Part shown: positions 35,807 through 48,100 of the stretch, piece by piece
Position numbering within the stretch: position 1 is the first letter of the stretch
How the letters are laid out: every line of letters begins with the position of its first letter
From: Brachypterus glaber
Taxonomy: Eukaryota; Arthropoda; Insecta; Coleoptera; Kateretidae
Length of the DNA: 64,000 bases
Direction: 5' to 3'
Assembly: GCA_958510825.1 (NCBI GenBank)
Contig: OY294047.1
Coordinates: 62,001 to 126,000 of the forward strand
Position numbers and translations under genes: made by a program
The notes under the pieces: model-generated
The model's database searches: none
The model's input: the letters and a program-made list of their open reading frames with translations, nothing else
What the model was told of the DNA's origin: nothing

Positions 35807-38800
35807 ATGGAGCATACAAGGTAAGAACCATGAATTTAATACAAAATTAATCTAATTTGTTATGTGATACATTGGAAATAATAAATTAGTTTTTAAATAT
35901 ATCATTAGTGATTATAATTTTAGGAGCCGAAGAATTTTGGAAATGGCATTAACTAAATTAAGCGAGTCCTCAAGCCCAACTCACATATCAGATACTGAGG
36001 GTAAGTTTCTGTGTAATTAAAAACTGATGGTTTTATAATTTTATTTAAAACAAGCTAGCGGGAGGTCTTACTATAATAATTTTTAAATATAGGCCTTAAA
36101 AAACGAAAATATAAAATAAATATATTGATAAAATTTAGAGGACGAAAAGACTTTTTTGGTATAGGCCAAAAAGTAAAACAGAGGAAGTCTAAGGAAAAGT
36201 TATCACGGTGAACCTTTAAAAGACATAACAACTTCCAATTTTTTTTTCTTTTTGAAATTTTGTTATATATATATAAAATAAGACCAAAATTTTAAAAATC
36301 GTTAGACCCGTGTTTGAAAAAATTGTGTTTTTTAGAAAATATCTTTGATATTTCACGCTAACAAACTCGGTTTGCCCTTGATGTCTCGGATTTTGACCAA
36401 ACTTGGCATAGTGGTACCGCTATGGTACCTAAGCACTTCCACCAATTTTTTTTCAAAACGGTCTTATTTTTTTAATTAGAGCTCATATAACAAATTCCAA
36501 AAAGAAAAAAAAATGGAAGTTGTCATGCCATTTAAAAGTTCTTCTAGAACACCGTGTTATTCTTTTTGCTGATTTGTTGACCGAAAAGCGTAAGTAAAAA
36601 CTAAAAAAAAAAAATTTGAATAAAAAAATATTATTACCATAGTTGTTTTGATTTAAAAAAAAAAAATATACTTGCAGTAAATAATGTCGCTAGTTTATTA
36701 TTTTCATGGCTTTTTTATAATGGTATTTACTGTAAATTCTTTAATCTGATTAAACCAATTTATCTTTAATTTTACTACTTCTAGAATATTTCTAAACAAT
36801 TGCTTATTTTTTTTAATTGGTATATTTTTCTACAGTTTGAAATTTAAATCAAATAAGTTGTTATTCAACTTATTTTAAAGTCATTTAAACTATTTTAAAA
36901 TTAAAATATAATAATTATCAGAATAGGTTATAATCGAATAAAAAAATACTGTATATAACAAGTGCGAAAAGTTTTTGGTATGCTTCTAGAGATTGCCAGC
37001 CTCGACTAACCTCTCGGGTGGAAAATACCGTAGTCATCCAAAAACATAACTTTTCGCACGTATCATAAAGTACTATTGTATACTTATCCGCTAGCTGTTA
37101 TTTATTTATTTTTTTAATTATGCCTTTTACATTTTTCAAAATTTTATTTCAATTAAACTAATTTTTACTTTCAGAAGATACTCCATCTGAACCATTTAGT
37201 GAATTATCCGATAAAGATCCAACATATATTCCTTTACCAAAGGTTAGGCATAGGAACCTTTTAAATTTTAATTTTGAAGTGTCGAAGGAATATGGCAGTA
37301 AAAGCGGCTCTTTAAAAGAAAACGAAATTTACGGCGAAAGTTCCTCTTTAAAAAATGCTAGTCTTAAAGATACAGAAGAAGTTAAAAAAAAATCTTCAGA
37401 TTCTAAAATAAATATTTTAGAAGTAAAACATATAAATCTTTTTAATACTTTTGATTACAAAAACGATTATAAATCAAAAAGAAAAGAAACAACTTTAAAT
37501 TGGGTTAATAAAGCTACAGAATTTACACATGATACCCAAAATAAGCTAGATGTCTTTGATTTTATGGAACTAACGAAAAATATTCATATACCGGAAACTC
37601 CACCTGAAGAAACTATAGACACTTATAGCATTCCTTTAAGCATGGCAGAAAATAATTACTCAACGCAAATTAAAATTTTAGATACAAAGACAGATTTGGA
37701 AAAAAGACAAACAGAAAAAACTGTTAATAAGAAACTGGATAATAAGTATCCAAATCATATACCGGAAACTCCACCTGAAGAAACTATAGACACTTATAGC
37801 GTTCCTTTAAGCATGGCTGAAAATAATTACTCAACGCAAGTAAAAATTTTAAATACCAAGACAGATTTCGAAAAAAAACAAAAAGAAAAAGCTGTTAATA
37901 AGAAACTGGATAATAAGTATCCAAAGAGTAAGTACAGAATTGAATGCAAGTTTTGTCAAAAAATAGTGAGTAACTTTGAAAGACATTTAAAAAGAAATCA
38001 TAAAGAAGAAAAGGAAGTAAAAGACTTTTTAAGCTTTCCAAAAAATACCAAAGAGGGTAAGAAAATGAGAAGAAATATAATATCCTTATTAAGAAATGAG
38101 GTAAAATTCCAAAACTTTTTGGCAGACAATGATTTTAATCAGAATAAAATACCTTGTGCTCATTGTAAAAGCATAGTTAATAAAAAATATTTAAAAAGAC
38201 ATTATAAAAAATGTGTATTAAAACCGGATAAAAAGTCCAAACGAACAAACCATTTAGCGGCTTCACAAACTTTGATAGCATTCGCTAGCCAACATGAAAA
38301 CACTGCAGCAACTCTCAGGCTAAAAGATGAGGTATTTAGTAGAATGCTATCCGACGAAATTGGTTGCGTGGCCAGAAAAGATCCTCTCATAAGATATTAT
38401 GGAGAAGAATATCTAAAAAAACATAAAAGAGTACAACTAGCAATCTCTTGTTCAAACAAAATGAGAGAGTGTTCGAGGTTGCTCATTGAAATGCGAAAAA
38501 GATTACACAATAATCAGCTTAATCTAATTGACATTTTAAATCCTATATTTTTCGATGATATAGTTCTATCAACTAAAAATATAAGTGGGTATAATTTTAA
38601 TGAAAAAACATATCAAGCCCCAAGCCTCGCTGATCATATGGGAACCACATTAAAACATGTATGTGATTGTGCTAAGGAATTATTATTTATGGATAATACA
38701 GGTTTTAAATTTAATAACAAAGAAGATAAAATAAAAGAAATAGAAAGATTACATTTTCTTATAAATAGCAAATGGAACAATGAAGTTTCATCACTAGCTT

Positions 38801-39978
38801 TAAAAGATTTAGCCGAGAAAAAATGGAATAGACCCATCATACTGCCATTAACTGAAGATATATTTATTTTCAAAGAACGCATTTTAAACGAAGCTGAAAA
38901 AAGCTTTGATTTGTTGTCAAAAGACCTTACGAATAAAAGTGCCTACAAGAGCTTAGTGAATAGTGCATTAGCATTTACAATTTTGTACAACAGAAGACGA
39001 ATCGGCGATGTGCAATATTTACAAATTCAGTCTTATTTAAGAAATTTTACAACTAACAACCAGGTGGAGTTTCTGGAACAATTGTCAGAATCAGAAAGGG
39101 TACTTACGTCAACTTACAAACGTGTAGTTGCTGGTGGCAAACAAAGCCGTGCTATCGTAATCCTTTTTCCGCCTATACTGCAAAAATATATAAACCTTTT
39201 AATTGATGTAAGGAATCAAACAGATATAGTTCCGCATCAAAATGGCTACCTTTTTGCTCATCCTGGAGAACACAGTCGATGGGTAAGAGGGGATATAGTA
39301 CTTAAAAATTTTGCTATGAGCTGTAATGTAAAAAACCCATCTGCCCTTACTTCAAATAGACTACGCAAGCAAATAGCCACAGTCATGCAGTTAGTAAGTT
39401 TGAACAAAGATGATTACCTAGAGTTCGCTAAATTTATGGGTCATACAGAAAAGACCCATAAGCAGTTTTATGAAGTAACTCAAGATATATACCAGACCGC
39501 AAAAATTGCGAAATTACTTAATCTTTTTGATAAAGGGAAGGGAATACAATTTAGAAATAAAGATATACAAGCCATAAATATAGATCCTAATACTGAAGAG
39601 GTATCAGGTGACGAGTCTGAAAATGAATTTAACAATAATTCAAATGAAAATACAATAGAATCGGTGTCATTAACTGTACCTTGCACTTCACAAATGAAAA
39701 ATGGAAATGAATCCAACACAACAGATGACGATTCAGATGATTCGAATCAATTTAAATATAAAAAACGAAAAAAAACTTGTAGAATTAGATGGACACCAGA
39801 ACAAAAATCGCTAGTAAGGTCATATTTTAATGACGACATTAAAAACAAAAAAACTCCAAAAAAAGAGGAATGTTTGTCATTTATTGAAAAAAATAAAGTA
39901 CTATTATATAATCTGGATTGGGTAAAAATCAAAACTTTTGTCTATAACTCTTGGAGAAATGACAAAAATAGGAAATAA
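35807..39978 (+). CDS. Zinc-knuckle / tyrosine-recombinase-like protein with SANT-like tail (964 residues)
   Basis: Exons 35807-35820, 35924-36000 and 37175-39978, in frame (phases 2 and 1). N-terminal 165 residues: Ser/acidic, opening MEHTRSRRILEMALTKL. 168-281: a 57-residue unit present twice. Two zinc-binding-like motifs: C288-x2-C291, H301, H306; and C358-x2-C361, H373, C377. About 390-820: a tyrosine recombinase/integrase-type core. R639 lies in RRRIGDV (fits R-[IV]-[SG]-[ED]), K686 in GGKQSRAIV is a possible beta-hairpin lysine, and N758-R-L-R761 fits the HxxR site with His replaced by Asn. GH787 is followed by Y796 exactly nine residues later, as in XerD-type enzymes. The last ~65 residues (RIRWTPEQKSLVRSYF) look like a Myb/SANT-type DNA-binding fold. 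Crypton transposons and their domesticated relatives carry such cores. Related predicted proteins exist in other animals as far as I recall, with no known role. Whether it is mobile, recently mobile or a host gene cannot be told here. Confidence 0.85.
36199..36561. mobile_element. Fold-back MITE in intron 2 of the recombinase-like gene
   Basis: The left arm (TTATCACGGTGAACC, then AACAACTTCCAATTTTTTT and TTTGTTATAT) matches the complement of the right arm (ATAACACGGTGTTC, GACAACTTCCATTTTTTTT, TTTGTTATAT). Arms about 90 bp, total 363 bp. Non-coding. Confidence 0.75.
36962..37059. mobile_element. Small MITE in intron 2 of the recombinase-like gene
   Basis: Ends GTGCGAAAAGTTTTTGG and CCAAAAACATAACTTTTCGC are inverted around a CTCGACTAACCTC core. 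98 bp, 115 bp upstream of the exon 3 acceptor. Confidence 0.6.
37585..37926 (+). repeat. 171-bp coding tandem duplication
   Basis: Codons 168-224 and 225-281 of the recombinase-like protein repeat almost exactly (both contain PETPPEETIDTYS and PLSMAENNYSTQ, and end NKKLDNKYP). The period of 171 bp keeps frame. Nucleotide identity is about 90% or more, so the duplication is recent. Confidence 0.92.
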
Positions 39979-40142
39979 AAAAGTGAAAAGGTATTTTTTG
40001 TAAACATAAAAGAATTTTTTTTAATTTTATTTTTTTAAGTTCGTATTTATGAATTTTCTACTCCACTTAATACTTTAATAATGAGCATGGTAGGTGTATT
40101 TTGCTGTACCACAAAAAAATGCTGGAACGGAATGTTTTAAAG

Positions 40143-40148
40143 AATAAA
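40143..40148 (+). promoter_or_regulatory. Poly(A) signal AATAAA
   Basis: First AATAAA after the stop codon (39976-39978) of the recombinase-like gene, 165 bases downstream. Confidence 0.6.
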
Positions 40149-40295
40149 GTTTTGCTTAAAATTTATTTTATTTGTTTTTTTTTTTAAATATTTATTCCAT
40201 TAACCTTCTCATAAAAAGTGTTTGATCTAAAATTAATTAAATTAATTAAAACCTTTTCGTTTTATTTTCTCACAACAAAAAAGTCTGTACTAATT

Positions 40296-40384
40296 AGGCA
40301 AAACATGCTAAATGTAAGTTTAAGTTTTTGTCCTAAAATTATTTTAGGACAAAAAGTTAAACTTAAATTTAGCATGTTTTGCCT
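40296..40384. repeat. Near-perfect 89-bp hairpin
   Basis: AGGCAAAACATGCTAAAT and TTTAAGTTTTTGTCCTAAAA on the left pair with TTTTAGGACAAAAAGTTAAA and ATTTAGCATGTTTTGCCT on the right, with a loop of only a few bases and one or two mismatches. It lies 150 bp beyond the poly(A) signal of the recombinase-like gene. It could be a MITE or a small hairpin-forming RNA locus; no further evidence. Confidence 0.75.
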
Positions 40385-43279
40385 TTCAAGAGGTCGCGAA
40401 GCGCCCTCCAGGGTTCGTTTTGTAACAAATTACAAAGATATATATTTTTTCCTATTTTTATACTTTTGGAAGTTTTATGCACAAAAAGTCGATTTTAGCA
40501 AAAAAAAATGGCGTCTGTCTATCGGTTTGCCAGTCAGTCTGTATCATGCTATGTCTGTCTGTAAATTTTGTGCGCACGTTAACTCGATGCAGTTGTGGTT
40601 TGGCATTGTTAAATAAGACTTTATTGGTTAAAGCGGGGTAATTTCTTTGATAACTTTTTAAACATAGTTAAAGTTCAATACTTTTTAATAATTTAACATC
40701 TGCATCTGCCATAAAAAATTTTAGTTGGTCACACTATTTTTACTTACTTAAAAATAGACAAACTATTTAACAATTAACAGTGTTTTCTTATTAATGAATT
40801 TATTTGAATTTTAAATAAAAGTTTTTTTTTGTATTTTTTTCTATTTTCGGGATAATTTATTTTTAATAAAAATTATTGAACAATATTAATTTGTTAGCTT
40901 ACATAAACAATTTAATATTTTCCTTTATAAAAATAAAAAAACACAATTTGCATTAATTATATAATAATAAAAATAGAAAGAAATTAAATTAGTATTTCTC
41001 TTAATTTTGAATTGGTCCAGCTGTCCAAAGTTATACTTTTTGCTAATAAAATTTTCTAAGATACTTGTAAAAAACATCTTTAATAAACTAAAATACTTAT
41101 GAGAAGGTTTCTTGCTATGTTGCCAAATTTAGGAGGCGAACTCTGCATCTTTCAATGAGGAGGCAATAAATACCCAAATGTATGTCAGAATATATAATTG
41201 TATAAAACCGAAGCGCCCTCTGGTAAAACTTTCAGTGAACTTTAGTGATCGATTCCAGATATATACAGTCATATTTCGACTCCGACCAATTTGGTACAAA
41301 AAAGAGTTTTTCTTCGTAAGTATTTGTATTAAAAAACTGTTTTTTACACAGTTTTGTTCGGAGCTCAAAAATACAAATTTTTATATATTTAGTACCTTAT
41401 TTTAAACGTTGTAGGCCATAAAACAAAGCAAAACGTCTTCGGCTCCATTTCTTCGCTTTCGCCTCCGATTTCGGAGGCGAGCGCAACGCTTTTGTGTAGC
41501 GATCGGAGGTGTATAAGTAGCTTATGCATATATATATATATATATATGTAATATATATATATATTACATAACCTGAGTGAAAAGGATATTTAGCATGACT
41601 ATATAGTACCTGTATTGATTCTATTATTATCCAACACCTCTTTATAAAACATATTTTAAATAGTAACAAAATTAAGGTACATAACAAACAGATGAAATGA
41701 AAAATGTATTTCGGTATACTGATCTGAAAATCACATTTTTTGCAAACTGCTTTACAAATACAATTGTTTTTTTTTGCAAAAAATCCTGACGTGAAAAAAT
41801 ATGATTAAAAAAAAAAAATTATATTAGCAAACTTTGCTTTTAAGCATATCTGCATAAAACATACATGCGTACCAAAAACTATAAGAATTCTTCTAGTTAA
41901 AATTTGCCATACAGATCTAAACCAGTGAAATAAATTCTACAAAAAATTAAGCTCTGAACTAAGGCACGGTATATGTTTATTGTATCCTTTATAGATCCTT
42001 TGAAATACTTTTTAGATTACCAGTCTGGGAACCTGGTATTTCTGATTTTCTGTCGCATTTCTTTTATTGTCACAGATCCGTGTGCCAAACTTTATAGAGG
42101 TGGTTAATGACCTCTAGAATCTAGACAACTTGACATTCTTCAGATAAAAAAATGCATTATCAAAATCCATCAAAAAAATATTGTGAGCAAAATAAAGAGT
42201 TGTTGGATAAAACATTTTATGAAAGTAATATTTTACAAAAAAAATTCCAAGTGAAGGATTTTTGAAGAAATTTGATTTTGTTCTTTGTCTTAAAGACAGA
42301 TCCAAAAAGTTATTAAACAGTTAGGATTAAAATTCAAGGAACATCTAATATTAATTTTCTAATGTTTACCAGTATTATTACTAGTTTTTTATTTTCTTTG
42401 AATTTTTTAAGCGATTTTTTTAAGAAGTCGTTTAAATTCCTGGTGTTGTAAATACAGAATTTTGATTTCTTTAGTATTTATGTTAATAATTTATTAATAA
42501 TAAAAGGTTTATAAAAAAATAATATTTTATTCGTAATATCATACCTTATAAAGAATAAGCAGCAGGTTAACTAAATATTTGTTTTCATTACTAGCTTTAG
42601 ATATACCATTATTTAAAATTTTTTAATCTGAGAAATTAAATCTCTGCACCTAGAGCAATAATCATTTTTTCTCTCCTAGTAGGAGTTAATTTTATAAACA
42701 ATTGATTGAACTTGATTTTCCTGACATTGCTGAATAATTTCTGTTGGACAAAATCCAACATAATTTTGCCATTGGATAAAAAAATTTCATGGCAGATATA
42801 AATAAGTTAATTTGAATGGAATATAACACACTAATTTGGTAAATAAACAACTTACCCATATATTTTGCAAATTTAAAAACTTAAAAATGCTACCTTCTAG
42901 AACTGTCAACTTTTAGTTTAAATAAATAAATTTATTCATTTGTTTTCAAAAATGGCGATTTCAAAGGCTACTTGTTTTTTCGCGGTTAATTAGGATCCAG
43001 CAAACGTTTTACTTTATTATTGAAAGTCTAAATAATCAGAATAAATGTGCTAGTAGTGAAAAAAGTAATACATAAACCACGGTAGAGAAGACTATTATAG
43101 CCTCGCATTCTTAAATTTAACACGCTCGGCTAAAAAAAATGTCCTCTCTAACTTGGTATAAATTTATAATTAATTAAACGCGTTGCACGTGCGGCTCTAG
43201 ATATGCATGCTATGATCGATGAATGAAATGCGATGAAAATAACAGTCAGATAGATATTCAATTGTTTAATTTTGTCTCG
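40385..43279. other. Gene-free repeat-rich DNA
   Basis: No coding sequence recognised. Includes a degenerate GTCTGTCTGT repeat near 40510-40565, a hairpin with CGCCTCCGATTTCGGAGGCG at about 41460-41482, a TA microsatellite at 41525-41575, and the inverted copy of the motif seen at 35339 (GAAAAGGATATTTAGCAT at about 41579-41596). CACAGATCCGTGTGCCAAAC at 42074 resembles 31400-31420. The remainder is AT-rich and featureless. Confidence 0.4.
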
Positions 43280-44107
43280 CAAGGGCGTCATTTCGTCGTA
43301 TAGGGGGGGGGGGGGGGCAACCGCCCCCCCTGGCATTTTAGAATTAGGCCATTAGGTCTTAAAAGTTAAGAATGATTAAATATCTGGCTTCTTATAAATC
43401 TTTAGTTACCTTATAATGCATAAAAATTATAATAAATTAATAATTGATTAGTTATATTATAAGTAACTGTGCCGGATCCACCGGAGGGGTAATGGGGGTA
43501 ATTAGCCCCCAGGATAAAATGATTGTAGAATTTGTGGCAATTTTTTTTTCTAAATACGCATTTTCATGATATAAATAAAGGGAGGTTGAAGCCTCCTACG
43601 CAGAAAAAGCAGTAAGGGGCGCCAAAATGAGCTTTTTTTAAGGTATATATTTCTTGCATTTTTCTGAAATTTTCGTTAATAATACTTCATAAATTAAAAA
43701 AAATAATCGCTTGTGGCACTATAGTGTTTTCTTACGTTTTTATAGAACTTAAGAGTAACATTCGTAAAAAAATTCGCCTGCGGCGCTAGAGTTTCTTGTA
43801 TTTTTGGAACATTTCAAATTTAATTAATTTTAATTTAAAAGATGGTTTAAAATTAAAATGTAATGAAGAAATCTATGCCTGCGGCGCTAGGGCTTTCTTA
43901 CGTTTTTTCTTAATCTAAGAATATAAAATTTTAGTTTTTGAATTTTAACCTGGGGCCCCCCCCAGGATCATTTCCTGGATCCGCTACTGCAGTTATAATA
44001 TTTTTTTTAGCAAAAAGTCCAATTTTCGTTGACACCATTCTTTTTTAGTCGCCACAAATTTAGTTTTGCCCCCCCCCCCCCTGACAAAATCTGAAATGAC
44101 GCCCCTG
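43280..44107. mobile_element. hAT-like element with G/C-run subterminals, carrying a nested element
   Basis: The left end CAAGGGCGTCATTTC and the complement of the right end CAGGGGCGTCATTTCAG are inverted, each followed by a long G run (C run on the right). CAGGGGCG ends are typical of hAT, but the 8-bp flanks do not match, so the insertion is old or the limits are slightly off. 43467-43998 is a second element inside it. Confidence 0.6.
43467..43998. mobile_element. Nested hAT-like element
   Basis: The left end CTGTGCCGGATCCACCGG and the complement of the right end CTGCAGTAGCGGATCCAGG share GCGGATCCA-type ends. The interior has three CTGCGGCGCTAG-like words spaced about 70 bp, also present at 23150-23320. 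No coding capacity. Confidence 0.5.
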
Positions 44108-44340
44108 TGTACTTGCATAGCATTATCGCGTACTTAATTAAAAAGTACGTGCCACAGAACATATCTGGTACCTGCACTTAAAATATAGACCGCATGGTAT
44201 AGACTAAGTCAATGTGCGTGAACAGAAACCAAAAGGACTTTATTATCCAGGCAGAGATAAGTTGTAGTCTCTGATACAGGATAATTCAAATTAGAATGGG
44301 ACGGCTGTCCCAACTGGGACAGTTGACATGGAAGGTGCAG

Positions 44341-44409
44341 GCCCCTAAATTTAGTAAATTACCTACCTTTGTGCGTGCCCCTAAATTTAGTAAATTACCT
44401 ACCTTTGTG
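44341..44409. repeat. 36-bp direct duplication
   Basis: GCCCCTAAATTTAGTAAATT and the next 13 bases occur twice with a 36-bp period and no mismatch, just after a CTGTCCCAACTGGGACAG hairpin. Recent slippage-type duplication in non-coding DNA. Confidence 0.85.
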
Positions 44410-44489
44410 AACAAGTGTTTTTGTAAATGTGAAATATATAAGAAATGCACAAAAAATAATTTAAATCAGAAAAATTATTTTTCTTTTGT

Positions 44490-44705
44490 GTAGGAGCGGT
44501 TGTATGCCGCGTTTTAATAAACTGCGCACGCGCATGCGCTGACTGTTTTTCAATATATTATTTTAAATAAAAAAAAAAAATTTACAAAAAAAACACTAAA
44601 GAGACGCCAAACCAATGTTAACGTAAAACAAGGCCCATTCATTAAAAAAAAAGTCCAAACCAAGAAAAAACAAACTCCTGCACAGAGAGCTGCAATTAGC
44701 GCTTG
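44490..44705. mobile_element. MITE, second copy of the 9483-9778 family
   Basis: Shares TATGCCGCGTTTT, AATAAACTGCGCA, GCATGCGCTGAC, ATTATTTTAAATAAAA, GACGCCAAACCAA and TAACGTAAA with the copy at 9483. One CGCACG insertion near 44526. It ends about 410 bp before the RSF1 start codon. Confidence 0.7.
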
Positions 44706-45118
44706 TGAGATTTTTACGATTTTCATAAATTTTGTAACGCCATCACACGATAATTTTTCTAAACATGGCCTTTACAATTTACTTGGTAGATGGTACTGTG
44801 TGTTATGCTATCTTTTAAAAATAGTAGAGTTGAAAACTAAAATAGTTTGCAACTCGTTTGCTAGATGACGCCGGCAGTTCATTAATACACGTAGCGACAT
44901 CTACTCGCTAAAAGTCAAACTTTATTCACAGAAAGAGTGATTCGTTCACCGATTTGTTATGATAAGTTTTTAAGGATTTTCCTCTTTATAAAAATATATT
45001 GTGTTTAATTAACTAATTATTTAGTGCCGTAAACAACATATATAAATGTAAATGTACGATTTTATTGTGATGTTTGCGTGAAATCAGTGTTTACTTTAAA
45101 AGTCGGACAGCGGCTGCA

Positions 45119-48100
45119 ATGGCGTCTGATCTCGAAGCTTCTTGTGAAAACGATCCTAATTTTGCCGTTTGTTGTGCATTTTTGGAAAAATTCGGCACAG
45201 CATGTGGTTTATCAACCATAGATTTCTTGCAACTGCAGGAAATGCTCGAAAATACGTCGGAAGGTACGTGAAAAATTATCCTTGTTCTTGACCCTGAGTT
45301 TGTTTATTTTCCATTGCTGTTTTCATTTTGCATTATGTTTAATTGCATATTCCTATTTGGTTATTTATATAGCAAATTGAAATATGCTTGTGTTTTACTC
45401 ACGAAACGGATAGATTTACGCCAAAGATGTAAAACATAATTTCTCATGTATGAATGTACAGTAATGTAAATATAATAAATTAGTATTATTAACAATTGTG
45501 TACTAGAGCTTTAAAGAAATGAAGCTGAAGTTTGCAACGTTTTTTTGCAACGAAAATTCATATAGTATATTCCATAACACGTTTTTAGCGCACTAGTACT
45601 TTAGAAAACTCGCCGCAAGCGGCTTGTATTCGGTGGTGTAACTGAGTCCAGTTCATGTTCGACAGAGCATGCTGAGAGTGGCAATGTAGTCATTTTATAA
45701 TCATAATGGGGAGATCTCATTTACACATGCAGTATGCAACAAGATTTTTTTCTTCAAATTATATCTTTTATACAAGCAAGACAAAATTGTGCTGAGTTTT
45801 TATAGGTTTTTTTTCTTGCCTAGCACTTGCATTGTATGGAAGTTGCTTAAAGATAAAGAACCCTTAATTTTTTTTACTCTTCACTCTTTAAGGTGACAAG
45901 TGTCAGAATATGAAGTCTTCACCTAATGCCAGTCTCACATTAGGCAAGTGTCATGATATGCATGAAGAATTCTGCAAATGAAATTAAAAATATAATTACC
46001 GCCCGATTGAACGTAAAGAAAATGTATGAAACAAAGATGAAGGCTGGGAAATACAGAGCATCGGGCGGTCTGTCTCCCCACATCAGCCTTGATCTGATCA
46101 TTCTATCTTAATTTTCTCTGTTTTGTATAATCTGAAATGCACAGTATATATATAGTTTCTATTGATTGCATGGCATAGCACTTGGCAATGTTAGACTAGA
46201 TTTATATGAAGCTGAAGTTTGCAACTTTTTTTTGCAATGAAAAAAAGTTTGGGGCAAAAATGTGTTAAGCCTAATACATTTTTCTGTCTAGGATGCCTCT
46301 GGAATAAATTAACATAAACTTATTGCCCTTATACTAGTATATATGCAAAAGCTTGTCACTATAGCTTAAAGGGTACCAGAGTTATTAATTTAAAACCTTA
46401 CTTTTATTACAATTTTAAAGGGCTTAGGGCTCATTTGCAGACCAATCTTTATAGGAACTTTTTTTTCATATTTTTCGATGTAGAATGACCTCTTAAATTT
46501 TGGCATGCCAGTTATTGATCACCCTGTACACTACTGTCACATGATAAGTTCAAACTCGCCGCAAGCGGCTTGTTTTCTAAACTTGTACTCGTGTATGTTA
46601 TGAAACTAGTACTTTCATATACTATTTGAATTTTCATTGCAAAAAAACGTTGCAAACTTCAGCTTCATAAATAAATAAATAAATACAAAATTGACCAAAC
46701 AAGTTTAATTAAGATTTGGATCAAATCATGTCTTTTTTTCTGGTTCACACCAGTTTTTTCTTGATAATGATTATCAAATTTACTTTGCCGTGCATGTACA
46801 GTATTCTACCTTAGGACTTGTAATTAAAGCCTTGTATAGAGGGGATAATGGGGGTAATTACCATCATAACCATAATTTTAAGTACAAAATGCAAGAATTC
46901 AAACAACTTTATTGTTATTCTATATGGGTTTTGTAGACAAATCGCCTGCACAACTTTTCTTAGTGTAGTTTAGTAAAAAAATTTAAAAATAGTTTTCATT
47001 TAAACATTTTTAGTTTTTGGCAAAGCCGGATTTACACTTTTTGCTCCTTACACCAAAAATTATTTTGCGGCTTTTTGGCGCCTTCACCAAAATTTTAAAA
47101 TTATTAGGGACTGTGCACAAATTACATAAGGATTTGTTTTATAATTTTTGATCCCTTTTCTTGTAAGATTTGGTAAGATTTTCACATACCCGCCTCCCCC
47201 TAACTTTTGAATGACAAGATATTAATTTGAAATTTGGCACACGTAAATTACAACCCAAATATGTTTGTTTGATATATTAAGGGGGCACTTAAATAAATGT
47301 ACAAAAAGTGCACAATTTTATGCTTGGATTAATTAAAAGTCCAACGCATCCAGAAACCCAAAATTTGAATATGATTATGCAATTAACAACTTTATTGCAA
47401 GCGCTGTTTAAAAGAAGTAAAAATATCTTTAGAATTAAAATTCTGTTAATATTGTATTGTCTTCTTGAGTGAATAATAAGTATTTTTTCAGTTCCACCAG
47501 TATTATACACTTTGCTTTTAAAGCTATTGAGAAAGGCTACCAAAAATGTTTCTCAGGATAAATGGGAAAAATCGCTCATAAAATTTTGCCTGGTATACTT
47601 GCCTCTAGATGCCCGGGAAATTGAAAGATTTGGATACAAAAAAGCCAAGCTTCCTTGCAAAATACGAATTCTAAAAGTAAGTAAAATGTTTTCTTATTTT
47701 CTTCAGAACAAGTTTATTACACATATGGGGGATTTCAAATTTCAAAAATCGTGAAAAAGCGCCAAAAATTTTATATACAATTTTAAAATAATTTGTCAGG
47801 CAGATTATTTTAAAATAGTATATAGAACAGACATATTCTGTCTGTCGTTTCAGTTTTATTATTTGATCGTTTTCAGAAAAAAAAAATAAGTTCTATGAAA
47901 GAATCCTTTACTTTTTTCTAATCTTCAAAAATTAAAGGTTTTTGAAATTTTGCTCACATAGCAAAATTTCAAAAACCATAAAAAATAGCAAATTCTGCTT
48001 TCTTAGGTAAAAGTCTGATAAAATCCTGAATTACAAGTAAAAAGTCCAAATATAAGAGGACAACGTCGGTCACACTTAAAAGTTCATAAAAAAGTCCGTG

